Source of the DNA: DASYTH01 sp035762905
Lineage (GTDB): Bacteria > Actinomycetota > Actinomycetes > Mycobacteriales > Pseudonocardiaceae
DNA length: 16,085 bases
Reading direction: 5' to 3'
Assembly (NCBI RefSeq): GCF_035762905.1
Contig: NZ_DASUCC010000017.1
Coordinates: 1-16,085, forward strand
Shown: one piece after another, positions 5,930 through 13,228 of the stretch
Layout of the letters: each line of letters starts with the position of its first letter
How positions within the stretch are numbered: the stretch's first letter is position 1
Notes under the pieces: generated by a model
Told to the model about the DNA's origin: nothing
The model's input: only the letters and a program-made list of their open reading frames with translations
Database searches by the model: none
Position numbers and translations under genes: made by a program

Positions 5930-7354
5930 ATGCCAGTCATGACGCTCGTGCTCGGGATCGACTCCTCCACCCAATCGACCAAGGCGCTGCTGACCGACGC
6001 GGACACCGGCAAGGTGGTCGGCGAGGGCCGGGCCGCCCACCCGGACGGCACCGAGGTGGATCCCGCGGCCTGGTGGCAGGCCTGCCAGGACGCCATCGCC
6101 CAGGCCACCGCCGGCTCGGCCGAGCCACCGGCCGCGGTGTCGGTCGCCGGCCAGCAGCACGGCATGGTCGCCATGGACGCCGCCGGCCAGGTGGTCCGGC
6201 CCGCGTTGCTGTGGAACGACACCCGCTCCGCCGACCAGGCTCGCCGCCTCGTCCAGGACGGTGCCGGGCCGGCCTGGTGGGCCGAGCACACCGGGTCGGT
6301 TCCGGTGGCCAGCTTCACCGTCACCAAGCTCGCCTGGCTGGCCGAGCACGAGCCGGACAACGCCGACCGGGTCGCCGCGGTCGCGCTCCCGCACGACTGG
6401 CTGACCTGGCAGCTCGCCGGGCGTCCCGAGCGGATCACCACCGACCGGGGCGACGCCTCCGGCACCGGCTACTTCTCCCCGTGGACCGGCGCCTGGCTGC
6501 CCGAGGTGCTGGACGCGGCGTTCGGCGGCCGGCGCCCGCGGCTGCCCGAGGTGCTCGGCCCGGCCGAGCCGGCCGGCCAGACGGCGCACGGGGCGGTGCC
6601 CGCCGCGGCCGGTGCCGTGCTGGCACCCGGCACCGGGGACAACATGGCCGCGGCGCTGGCCCTGGGTCTCGGTCCCGGCGACGTGGTCGTCTCGCTCGGC
6701 ACCTCCGGCACCGTGTTCGCCACCGTGGACACCCCGGCGGCCGACGCCTCCGGCCTGGTGGCCGGGTTCTGCGACGCGACCGGCCGCTACCTCCCGCTGG
6801 TCTGCACGCTGAACGCGGCCCGGGTGCTCGGCGCCACCGCCGGGATGCTCGGCACCGACCTGGCCGGGCTGGACGCGCTCGCCCTGCGCGCCGAGCCGGG
6901 CTCCGGCGGCCTGGTCATGCTGCCCTACCTGGAGGGCGAGCGGACCCCCGACCTGCCGAACGCCACCGGCACCCTGGTCGGCCTGCGCGGCGCCAACATG
7001 ACGCCGGAGAACCTGGCCAGGGCCGCGGTCGAGGGCATGCTGTGCGGCCTCGCGGACGGGCTGGCGGCGCTGCGGGCCACCGGCGTCGAGGTGCGCCGGG
7101 TGCTGCTGATCGGCGGCGCCAGCCGGTCGAGCGCGGTGCAGGCGGTGGCCGCCGGGCTGTTCGGCGTTCCGGTCGACGTGCCGGACCCGGACGAGTACGT
7201 CGCACTCGGTGCCGCCCGGCAGGCCGCCTGGGTGCTCGCCGGCGGCGCCGAGCCGCCCGCCTGGCACCGTCCATCCCGGACACTCGAGCCGACCGGCGAC
7301 GGCACCGCCGTGCTTGGCCCCTACTCGGCCGCACGCCAGCAGGTCTACGGCTAG
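5930..7354 (+). CDS. xylB: Xylulokinase (FGGY carbohydrate kinase)
   Basis: A 474-residue FGGY-family kinase, expected to phosphorylate D-xylulose with ATP in the cytosol to feed the pentose phosphate pathway. The N-terminal phosphate loop is LVLGIDSSTQSTKALLTD (6-23). The xylulokinase-type sugar motif SVAGQQHGMV is at 71-80 and LLWNDTRS at 93-100. Catalytic Asp237 lies in APGTGDNMAA, SLGTSGTVF (255-263) binds nucleotide phosphates, and GGASRS (395-400) with the downstream ALGAARQAA is the C-terminal FGGY signature. Two in-frame ATGs (5930 and 5939) are possible; the second starts MTLVLGID and fits the family's usual start, and neither has a strong ribosome site. No xylA, xylose transporter or regulator is adjacent, so the true sugar could be another ketose. 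It ends one nucleotide from the stop of the convergent ThDP enzyme gene. Confidence 0.9.
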   Translation: MPVMTLVLGIDSSTQSTKALLTDADTGKVVGEGRAAHPDGTEVDPAAWWQACQDAIAQATAGSAEPPAAVSVAGQQHGMVAMDAAGQVVRPALLWNDTRSADQARRLVQDGAGPAWWAEHTGSVPVASFTVTKLAWLAEHEPDNADRVAAVALPHDWLTWQLAGRPERITTDRGDASGTGYFSPWTGAWLPEVLDAAFGGRRPRLPEVLGPAEPAGQTAHGAVPAAAGAVLAPGTGDNMAAALALGLGPGDVVVSLGTSGTVFATVDTPAADASGLVAGFCDATGRYLPLVCTLNAARVLGATAGMLGTDLAGLDALALRAEPGSGGLVMLPYLEGERTPDLPNATGTLVGLRGANMTPENLARAAVEGMLCGLADGLAALRATGVEVRRVLLIGGASRSSAVQAVAAGLFGVPVDVPDPDEYVALGAARQAAWVLAGGAEPPAWHRPSRTLEPTGDGTAVLGPYSAARQQVYG

Positions 7355-7355
7355 G

Positions 7356-9008
7356 TCATATGCCGGTGGTGGACCTCGGATAGGCCACCGCGGGATCGGT
7401 GATCACGTTGACCAGGTACGGCACGCCGGAGTCGAGCCCACGCTTGATCGCCGGACCGATGTCGTCCGGCGCGGTCACCAGCTCCCCCGCACCGCCCAGC
7501 GCCCGGACCACCTCGTCGTAGCGGGTCCGCGGCGCGAGTTCGGCGACCACGTCGTAGCCGTAGAGGAACCGCATCGGGTGCTTCTCAAGGGCCCAGATTC
7601 CGTTGTTGCCAACGATCATCACCACCGGCAGCCCGTGCCGGACCAGCGTGTCCACGTCCATCAGGGAGAACCCGGCCGCACCGTCGCCGAGCAGCAGCAC
7701 CACCGGCGCGGACGGCCGGGCGATCCGGGCCGCGATCGCGTAACCCAGCCCGGTGCCAAGGCACCCGTACGGCCCGGGGTCGAGCCAGCAGCCGGGCCGG
7801 CGCGGCTCGACGAACCGCCCGGCATAGGAGACGAAGTCGCCGCCGTCGCCGATCACCACCGTGTCCTCGGAGAGCTGGCGGCCCAGCTCGCGGTAGACCC
7901 GCGCCGGGTGGATCGGGTCGGCGTCGCTGTCCAGCACCTCCGCGTCGGCGGCCACCGCGGCGTCGGCGAGACCGCGCAGCTCGGCCACCCAGTCGGCGTA
8001 GCGCGCCCCGCCGGCCCGCTGCCAGGCCTCGACCAGCCCGTCCAGCACCAGGGTGAGATCACCGCACGCGGACCCGGCCAGTTCCACGTGCCCGGCCAAC
8101 TGGCCGGCCGAGTCGGTGAGCTGGCAGACCTTGGCACCACCGGAGAACTGGCCGTAGCCGAGCCGGAAGTCCAGCGGCGCCCCGACCACGACCACGAGAT
8201 CGGCCGCGCCGAACGCGCGCGAGCGGGCCCGGGTGACCAGCAGCGGATGCCCCGCGGGCAGCACCCCGCGGCCCATGCCGTTGGTGATCGTGGGCAGTCC
8301 CATCGTCTCGGCCGCCCGCCGGGCGGCGTCCTCGGCGCCGCCGGCCCACACGTCGGAACTGAGCACCAGCACGGGTTTCCGGGCGGTCGCCAGCGCCCGG
8401 GCGACCTCCTCGACCGCCTCCGGGTCGGGAACCGCGGGCGCTACCCCGGCAGCCGCGGGCGCATCCGCCTCGCCGTGGCTGAACAGCACGTCGATCGGCA
8501 CGTCGAGGAAGACCGGGCCGCGGTGCGGGGTGGCGGCCAGCCGCAGCCCCTCGTCGACCGCCGCCGGGATCTCGGCCACCGCGCCGATCGTGGCGGCGCG
8601 CTTGGTCACCGGCGCGAGCAGCGGCGGGTGGTCCAGCTCCTGCAGCGCACCGGCGCCCCACCGGGCCTGCGCCGCCCGGCCGCCGAGCACCAGCAAGGGC
8701 GAACCGTTGAAGTGCGCCGTGGTGACCGCGCTGATCCCGTTGGTGATCCCGGGACCAGCGGTGAGCACGGCCAGTCCGGGCACCCGGGTGAGCTTGGCCA
8801 TCCCCTCGGCGGCGAACACCGCGCTCTGCTCGTGCCGCACGTCCACCAGGCGCATCGGCGGATCGCTCTGCACCGCGCCGTCGTAGAGCGGGAACACGTG
8901 CCCGCCGGACAGCGTGAACATCGTGCCGATGCCGTGCGCCCGGGCCGCCGCAACGGCCAACGCGCCACCGTGTCCGCGCAGCCGGCCGTCCTGTTGATCG
9001 TCACCCAT
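7356..9008 (-). CDS. ilvG: Acetolactate synthase-like ThDP enzyme (IlvG/Rv1820-like)
   Basis: About 550 residues with the three-domain ThDP fold of acetohydroxyacid synthases (two pyruvates to acetolactate). Numbered from the GTG at 9023: the entry motif GTMFTLSGGHVFPLYDG (33-49), catalytic Glu65 in DVRHEQSAVFAAEG, the segment LTAGPGITNGISAV (87-100), a central domain with VVVVGAPLDFRLGYG (277-291), and the ThDP/Mg motif from GDGAAGFS (446-453) to VGNNGIWALEKHPMR (471-485). These segments closely match what I recall of mycobacterial IlvG (Rv1820). No regulatory subunit gene (ilvN) is adjacent, so it is probably not the main biosynthetic enzyme; 2-hydroxyacyl-CoA lyase or decarboxylase activity is possible. 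Start is ambiguous: ATG at 9008 or GTG at 9023, neither with a ribosome site; I prefer ATG. It follows the acyl-CoA dehydrogenase by 33 nt and is likely co-transcribed with it. Confidence 0.87.
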   Translation of the reverse strand: MGDDQQDGRLRGHGGALAVAAARAHGIGTMFTLSGGHVFPLYDGAVQSDPPMRLVDVRHEQSAVFAAEGMAKLTRVPGLAVLTAGPGITNGISAVTTAHFNGSPLLVLGGRAAQARWGAGALQELDHPPLLAPVTKRAATIGAVAEIPAAVDEGLRLAATPHRGPVFLDVPIDVLFSHGEADAPAAAGVAPAVPDPEAVEEVARALATARKPVLVLSSDVWAGGAEDAARRAAETMGLPTITNGMGRGVLPAGHPLLVTRARSRAFGAADLVVVVGAPLDFRLGYGQFSGGAKVCQLTDSAGQLAGHVELAGSACGDLTLVLDGLVEAWQRAGGARYADWVAELRGLADAAVAADAEVLDSDADPIHPARVYRELGRQLSEDTVVIGDGGDFVSYAGRFVEPRRPGCWLDPGPYGCLGTGLGYAIAARIARPSAPVVLLLGDGAAGFSLMDVDTLVRHGLPVVMIVGNNGIWALEKHPMRFLYGYDVVAELAPRTRYDEVVRALGGAGELVTAPDDIGPAIKRGLDSGVPYLVNVITDPAVAYPRSTTGI

Positions 9009-9041
9009 GGGCACAGTCAACACCGCCGCGCCGCACGCCGG

Positions 9042-11045
9042 TTATTCCGTGTCCTTTCGGCCGGCCGTGGCGCGCTTTCTGGTTCCGCCACCGCCCTTCT
9101 TGGCCGGCTCCTCACGGGTGGACGGCAGGTAGCGCCGGCCGACGTTCTCCGCCGTGGACGCGCCCGGCTGCCAGGTGGTGATCCACGGCCCGGTGCCCTC
9201 GCTGGGGTCGATGACGCCGGCCTCCAGCCACTCGTACCGACCGTCCAAAGTGTCCAGTGCGAGCCGGTAGTCGACGTCGTCGGTGTTGGTGAACAGACCG
9301 TCGAACAGCTTCTCGATCCGCAGCCGGGCCTGCCGGCAGAACACGTCGGCGAGGTCGTAGGCCGCGGCTCCCTCCGCGGCGCTCTCGGCGCGCTGCATCT
9401 CGGCCCGCACGCAGGCGGCGGACATGGCGAACAGCTCGGCGCCGATGTCCACGATCCGGCCGAGGAATCCCTGCCGCTTCTCCAACCCGGCCTGCCAGCG
9501 CGCCATCCCGTAGAACGTCGACCGGGCCAGCTTCCGGGCGCTGCGCTCGATGTAGCGCAGGTGCTTGGACAGCGCGCCGAACTCCCGGAAGGACGCCGGC
9601 AGCTGGCCCTTCCCGGCGACCAGCTGGGGCAGCCACTTGGCGTAGAAGCCGCTCGCCTTGCCCGCGGCCCGCGCCTTGCGCTTCAGGTCCGCCTCCGGAT
9701 CGGCGAGGTCGCCGGCCGCCTTCAGGTGCGCGTCCACCGCCTCGCGCGCCACCAGCAACCGCATGATCTCGCTGGAGCCTTCGAAGATCCGGTTGATCCG
9801 CAGGTCCCGGACGAGCTGCTCGGCCGGCACGGCCCGCTCCCCGCGGGCGGCAAGCGATGCGGCCGTCTCGTAGCCCCGCCCGCCCCGGATCTGGATCAGC
9901 TCGTCGGCGATCAGACTGGCCATCTCGCTCGCCCACAGCTTGGCCAGTGCCGCCTCGATCCGGATGTCGTTGCGGCCCTCGTCGTTCATCTGCCCGGACA
10001 GGTCGAGCACGGCCTCCATGGCGTAGGTGGTCGCCGCGATGAAGGCGATCTTGCTGGCCACCGCGGCGTGCTTGCCGACCGGCTGACCCCACTGCACCCG
10101 GGCGTTCGACCATTCCCTGGCGATCTTGAGCGACCACTTGCCGGCCGCGGTGCACGTCGCCGGGATCGACAGGCGCCCGGCGTTGAGCGTGGTGAGCGCG
10201 ATCTTCAGGCCGTCACCCTCGCGGCCGACCAGGTTCCGCTTGGGCACCAACACGTTGTGGAACCGGGTGACGCCGTTCTCGATGCCGCGCAGACCCATGA
10301 ACGTGTTGCGCCGTTCGATCGTGATGCCGGGCGAGTCGACCTCGACGATGAACGCGGAGATCCCGCCGCGGTGCCCCTCGGATTTGGGCACCCGGGCCAT
10401 CACCACGACCAGCTCGGCGACGACTCCGTTGGTGGTCCACAACTTCACGCCGTCCAGTTGGTAGGCCTCGCCGTCCGCGGTCGGCACCGCGGTGGAGGCC
10501 ATCCGGGCCGGATCGGAGCCGACGTCGGGCTCGGTGAGCAGGAACGCGGTGATCGCACCCTTTGCGCAGCGCGGCAGGAACTCCTGCTTCTGCTCGGGGG
10601 TGCCGGCCAGCTTGAGCGGTTCCGGCACGCCGATCGACTGGTGCGCCGACAGCAGTACGGACAGGCTCGCGTGCACCGAGCCGACCAGCATCAGCGCGCG
10701 GCCGTAGGCGACCGTGGTGAGCCCGAGCCCGCCGTACTCCACCGGAATCTTGATCCCGAAGCAGCCGAGGTCGGCCAGGCCCTTGACATACTCGTCCGGA
10801 ATCCGGTCCTCGCGCTCGATCACCGAGCCGTCCAGGGTGTCGCAGTACTCGCGCAACCGGGTGAGGAACTCGTCGGCCCGCGCCTGCGACTCGCGGTCCG
10901 GCCGGGGATGCGGGTGGATCAGGTCCAGGTCGAACCGGCCGAGGAACAGCTCCTTGCAGAATGAGGGCTTCTTCCAGTCCGTCTCCCGGGACGCCTCGGC
11001 GAGTGCCCTGGCGTCCTTCTCCGTCACCTGCGCCTCGTTGCCCAC
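9042..11045 (-). CDS. Acyl-CoA dehydrogenase, FadE/VLCAD-type with C-terminal extension
   Basis: A 667-residue flavoenzyme expected to oxidise acyl-CoA to trans-2-enoyl-CoA in beta-oxidation. The acyl-CoA dehydrogenase core covers about 55-440: N-terminal helical part with GIKIPVEYGGLG (97-108), FAD/substrate motif FLLTEPDVGSD (168-178), LWTTNG (202-207), FMGLRGIENG (249-258), and the C-terminal helical part with QIRGGRGYE and RINRIFEGSSEIMRL (416-430). Glu422 in IFEGSSE aligns with the VLCAD catalytic Glu. A further 230 residues (about 440-667), mostly helical, correspond to the extension of long-chain enzymes that gives dimerisation and membrane association; the last 25 are Lys/Arg/Gly-rich and probably disordered. 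GTG start at 11045 is well supported by AAGGAGG (plus-strand 11053-11059) at 7 nt. A palindromic operator candidate lies just upstream. Confidence 0.92.
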   Translation of the reverse strand: MGNEAQVTEKDARALAEASRETDWKKPSFCKELFLGRFDLDLIHPHPRPDRESQARADEFLTRLREYCDTLDGSVIEREDRIPDEYVKGLADLGCFGIKIPVEYGGLGLTTVAYGRALMLVGSVHASLSVLLSAHQSIGVPEPLKLAGTPEQKQEFLPRCAKGAITAFLLTEPDVGSDPARMASTAVPTADGEAYQLDGVKLWTTNGVVAELVVVMARVPKSEGHRGGISAFIVEVDSPGITIERRNTFMGLRGIENGVTRFHNVLVPKRNLVGREGDGLKIALTTLNAGRLSIPATCTAAGKWSLKIAREWSNARVQWGQPVGKHAAVASKIAFIAATTYAMEAVLDLSGQMNDEGRNDIRIEAALAKLWASEMASLIADELIQIRGGRGYETAASLAARGERAVPAEQLVRDLRINRIFEGSSEIMRLLVAREAVDAHLKAAGDLADPEADLKRKARAAGKASGFYAKWLPQLVAGKGQLPASFREFGALSKHLRYIERSARKLARSTFYGMARWQAGLEKRQGFLGRIVDIGAELFAMSAACVRAEMQRAESAAEGAAAYDLADVFCRQARLRIEKLFDGLFTNTDDVDYRLALDTLDGRYEWLEAGVIDPSEGTGPWITTWQPGASTAENVGRRYLPSTREEPAKKGGGGTRKRATAGRKDTE

Positions 11046-11067
11046 GGTGCCGCCTCCTTGTCGGTGT

Positions 11068-11079
11068 TACCGATCGGTA
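11068..11079. promoter_or_regulatory. Palindromic operator candidate TACCGATCGGTA
   Basis: A perfect 12-bp palindrome, 22 nt upstream of the acyl-CoA dehydrogenase GTG and 8 nt from its ribosome site. Short ACCG/CGGT palindromes of this type are typical targets of TetR-family regulators of fatty-acid and acyl-CoA genes in actinobacteria. The regulator is unknown; the window's TetR gene is far away and sits by different sites. Confidence 0.5.
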
Positions 11080-11133
11080 GGTCTCACCCGAACCTACTCC
11101 GCCGGCCGATACCGCGTCGAGGTCGAAGCGGTA

Positions 11134-12258
11134 TTACAGGTATCCGCCGACCTCGACCGGCTCGGCGCGGGTGAGCCGGTCGGTGCCGTCCCGCAGCGCG
11201 TACAGCTCGGCGAGCGTCGCCCCGTCCGGGCCCACCCCGGCCGGGGCGCCGAGCCAGCGCACCGCCTCGGCATGCGGCAACGCACCGATCTCGATCTGCG
11301 CCAGGCACCGGCCGGGCCGCACGATCGCCGGATGCAGCCGGGTCAGATCCTCGTTCGTGGTGATCGCGACCAGCACGTCGCGGCCCTGCCCGAGCAGACC
11401 GTCGGTCAGGTTGAGCAGCCGGGACAGCGACTGCCCGGAACTCGCCTTGGCGTCCCCGCCGATCAACTCGTCGCAGTCCTCGAGGATCAGCAGCCGCCAC
11501 CGTCGCTTGGTGTCCTCCCGGGTCTCGCCGACCGCGACGTCCATCAGGTAGCTGGGGTCGCCGAACAGCCGCTCGGGGTCCAGCACGCAGTCCACCTGAC
11601 ACCAGGCGCGCCATTCCCGGGCCAGCGCCCGCAGCGCCGTGGTCTTTCCGGTGCCCGGCGGTCCGTGCAGCAGCAGCAACCGGCCGTTGACGGTGTCCGG
11701 GTTGAGCCCCATCAACCGGTCGAGCACGAGGGCCGCGCGGTTCGGGTAGTTGTCCCGGATGCCGGCCCAGCCGCCGGTCGTGATCGGCCGGATGATCCGC
11801 AGCACCCCGCGCCCCGGCGAGTGGTACCAGAACCCCATGGCCACCGTCTCGTCCTCGGGCTCCGGCTCCTCCGCGCCGTCCAGTGCCTCGGCCAACACGG
11901 ACTCGGCCAACCGCTCGCTCACCGCGGTGATCGTGACCTCGGCGCCGGCGTCCACCCAGGTGACCACCCGCATCGTCCACCCGTCGCCGGCGGCGAGCCG
12001 GGCCAGCCCGCTCTCCCGGACGGCCGAACGCAGCAGCGTCGCGCCGGCCGGAAGCAGGTCGGCGTCCGCCCGCACCCGGTCCAGCCGCCGGCTGCGCGCC
12101 CAGGGCTGCCGGCCGCTGAGGAACTCCGCGAGCGCCAGGCTGTCGATAACGTCCGCCGGGGAGTCCATGTCGTCGAACTGCAGCACAAAATGCAGCGGCG
12201 AGCCGGCCTCGACGCTGCTGCCCCTTCCAGCCTCGAGTGGCCGCACGGTACTACGCAT
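11134..12258 (-). CDS. AAA-family ATPase, DUF5925-type
   Basis: About 375 residues. Numbered from the GTG at 12261: Walker A GPPGTGKTT (200-208) with Lys206, Walker B RLLILEDCDEL (256-266) with acidic pair Glu261/Asp262, sensor-1 TTNED (301-305) and RPGR (315-318) at the arginine-finger/sensor-2 region, as in classic AAA proteins of the BCS1/proteasomal-ATPase type. The first 190 residues lack membrane segments and coiled coils and match the actinobacterial DUF5925 extension, which has no known role. So this is a cytosolic AAA machine of unknown substrate. ATG at 12258 directly follows an in-frame GTG at 12261; neither has a ribosome site. It lies 68 nt downstream of the Trp-rich repeat gene on the same strand and may share its transcript. 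TAA stop at 11134-11136. Confidence 0.85.
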   Translation of the reverse strand: MRSTVRPLEAGRGSSVEAGSPLHFVLQFDDMDSPADVIDSLALAEFLSGRQPWARSRRLDRVRADADLLPAGATLLRSAVRESGLARLAAGDGWTMRVVTWVDAGAEVTITAVSERLAESVLAEALDGAEEPEPEDETVAMGFWYHSPGRGVLRIIRPITTGGWAGIRDNYPNRAALVLDRLMGLNPDTVNGRLLLLHGPPGTGKTTALRALAREWRAWCQVDCVLDPERLFGDPSYLMDVAVGETREDTKRRWRLLILEDCDELIGGDAKASSGQSLSRLLNLTDGLLGQGRDVLVAITTNEDLTRLHPAIVRPGRCLAQIEIGALPHAEAVRWLGAPAGVGPDGATLAELYALRDGTDRLTRAEPVEVGGYL

Positions 12259-12326
12259 CACCGACCATGGTCCGCGATGCCGACCGGTCCAGTACAGCGG
12301 ATTTCGGCCGGGTCACGCGGCGGCGA

Positions 12327-12551
12327 TCACCACCACTGGTCCGGGCTGATCGGCATACCGGCGGCGGGATCCCAGCCCCAGCCGACCTCGTAGGCGTGCA
12401 GCTCGTCCCGCGGGATCGGGCGGCGCTCGTGCGGATCCCAGGCCCAGCCGGCCTCGTAGGCCTGCTCCTCGGTGGTCGGCTCGACCATGCCGGTGTTGAA
12501 GTTCCAGGTCCAGCCGGCGGAGTACGCCTCCGCCTCGGTAGTCGGGATCAT
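12327..12551 (-). CDS. Small Trp-rich protein with three 22-residue repeats
   Basis: Not recognised as a known family. From ATG at 12551 it has 74 residues built of three exact 22-residue periods: AY at 9, 31 and 53, and GWxW[N/D] at 13-17, 35-39 and 57-61, with a Pro ending or following each unit and WW at the C-terminus. Eight of 74 residues are Trp. The unit, roughly AYxxGWxWD-x5-P-I, is acidic overall with no signal peptide or membrane segment. A longer form from GTG at 12590 would add 13 residues; I prefer the ATG because the first repeat begins at once, although the upstream GGACGC is only a weak ribosome site. Aromatic repeats of this kind usually mediate binding to peptides or other proteins, but that is speculation. 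The AAA ATPase gene follows 68 nt downstream. Confidence 0.7.
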   Translation of the reverse strand: MIPTTEAEAYSAGWTWNFNTGMVEPTTEEQAYEAGWAWDPHERRPIPRDELHAYEVGWGWDPAAGMPISPDQWW

Positions 12552-12562
12552 GCGTCCACAAT

Positions 12563-12579
12563 GACCGGACGACCCGGTC
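12563..12579. promoter_or_regulatory. Inverted repeat before the Trp-rich repeat gene
   Basis: GACCGG-acgac-CCGGTC is a perfect 6-bp inverted repeat with a 5-nt centre, 11 nt upstream of the ATG at 12551. It could be an operator or an mRNA hairpin covering the start region. It would lie inside the coding region if the GTG at 12590 were used. The rest of the 106-nt gap 12552-12657 shows only a 10-bp palindrome, CCTGCGCAGG at 12643-12652, without a loop. Confidence 0.3.
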
Positions 12580-12657
12580 CTGTCAGTCACCCAACCAGGC
12601 GATGCGTGCGCTCAGAACGGTTGGTACGTCAGCAAACGGTCTCCTGCGCAGGTCTGC

Positions 12658-13125
12658 TCAGTTCACGCGAACCGAGGCCCGGGGCGTACCACTCGCGCAG
12701 GTCACGGTGACCTCGATCCGGACGCGGCCGGATTCGAAGCGGACCCGCTGGCCGCCGTCCTCCGGCTCGATGTCCTTGACCCGATAACCCTGCGCGGGCG
12801 ACGCCGAGACGATGTCCACACCGGGCTCGCACCGGGCGTACACGATGCCGCCCTGGCTGGACAGCACCGTGGGCGGGTCGCCGGGCGGTGGCGTGGAACT
12901 GTTGCCAGTCGTGGTCGTCGGGGTCGTCGTGGTCGTCGGGACCGGCGGGCGGCTGGTACCCGTTGCCGGCTCGGCCAGCCGGCGGTTCACCTCATCGGGG
13001 CTCAGTGGCGGTTCGGCCTGCGGCACGATCCCGGTGCCGATGGCACCGACCGCGAGCGAGGTGGCGACCGTCGCGGTCGTGGCGACGGCGAGCCAGGCGA
13101 GGATCGCGCCGGTGGTCCTGTTCAT
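12658..13125 (-). CDS. Secreted or membrane-anchored Thr/Pro-linker protein
   Basis: A 155-residue protein with a hydrophobic N-terminal segment (7-31) acting as signal peptide or anchor; no lipobox. Then a short helical stretch (SPDEVNRRLAEPA, 42-54), a Thr/Pro linker (59-86, including PTTTTTPTTTTG) and a compact C-terminal domain (90-155) with VYARCEPG, SASPAQGYRV and IEVTVTCASG. Cys99 and Cys143 are the only cysteines and probably form a disulfide outside the cell. I recall similar small exported actinobacterial proteins with an SPAQGYRV-type motif next to two-component systems, sometimes labelled septum formation initiator without evidence; I do not adopt that name. ATG at 13125 lacks a clear ribosome site. 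It is divergent from the response regulator, with a response-regulator-type box 23 nt upstream, so it is a likely regulon member. Confidence 0.8.
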   Translation of the reverse strand: MNRTTGAILAWLAVATTATVATSLAVGAIGTGIVPQAEPPLSPDEVNRRLAEPATGTSRPPVPTTTTTPTTTTGNSSTPPPGDPPTVLSSQGGIVYARCEPGVDIVSASPAQGYRVKDIEPEDGGQRVRFESGRVRIEVTVTCASGTPRASVRVN

Positions 13126-13148
13126 CGGGTCCAGGATGGGTCCGCGAA

Positions 13149-13166
13149 GGTTAAGGCCGGGTTATG
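13149..13166. promoter_or_regulatory. Tandem 7-bp box, putative response-regulator site A
   Basis: Plus strand GGTTAAG-gccg-GGTTATG; read toward the secreted-protein gene it is CATAACC-cggc-CTTAACC followed by TTCGC. Two 7-bp direct repeats with a 4-bp spacer give an 11-bp period, the geometry of OmpR/PhoB-family sites. It lies in the 103-nt divergent region, 23 nt before the secreted-protein ATG and 62 nt before the regulator's GTG. Binding by the adjacent regulator is inferred. Confidence 0.6.
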
Positions 13167-13215
13167 GCAGCCTCATCGCCCGGTTTTCCGGCGCCGCGCG
13201 GGGGGCGGCGTGGCC

Positions 13216-13221
13216 TACGGT
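13216..13221 (+). promoter_or_regulatory. -10-like element for leaderless response-regulator gene
   Basis: TACGGT fits the TANNNT -10 pattern and ends 7 nt before the GTG at 13229, which has no Shine-Dalgarno sequence. This spacing places transcription start at the GTG, the usual arrangement of leaderless actinobacterial genes. No convincing -35 is seen. Confidence 0.35.
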
Positions 13222-13228
13222 GGCAGCC

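Noticed and set aside
7352..7358. Terminator between the convergent xylulokinase and ThDP enzyme genes
   Set aside because: The stop codons are one nucleotide apart and I saw no stem-loop with a T-tract around them; any termination signal would have to lie inside the coding regions.
5015..7383. Long open frames on both strands (about 750 and 784 codons) across the lipoprotein and xylulokinase genes
   Set aside because: Low-complexity Arg/Gly/Pro translations in shadow frames of recognised genes; no start or domain support.
7209..10964. 1251-codon open frame on the plus strand opposite the ThDP enzyme and acyl-CoA dehydrogenase genes
   Set aside because: It runs antisense to two genes with clear catalytic motifs, its translation is Gly/Arg/Pro/His-rich with no domain, and such frames arise from third-position GC bias.
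11058..11066. TTGTCGGTG, a perfect match to the -35 part of the DNA-damage promoter, on the plus strand
   Set aside because: The position 8 bp further holds CGGTAG rather than TANNNT and no plus-strand gene follows; it arises from the complement of the acyl-CoA dehydrogenase ribosome site and the operator palindrome.
12643..12652. Palindrome CCTGCGCAGG as a terminator or operator
   Set aside because: It has no loop to form an RNA hairpin, no T-tract, and lies at the 3' end of the secreted-protein gene; a chance GC-rich palindrome is sufficient.
12812..13228. N-terminal extension of the response regulator frame
   Set aside because: It overlaps the opposite-strand secreted-protein gene, is low-complexity, and the receiver domain begins precisely at the GTG at 13229.
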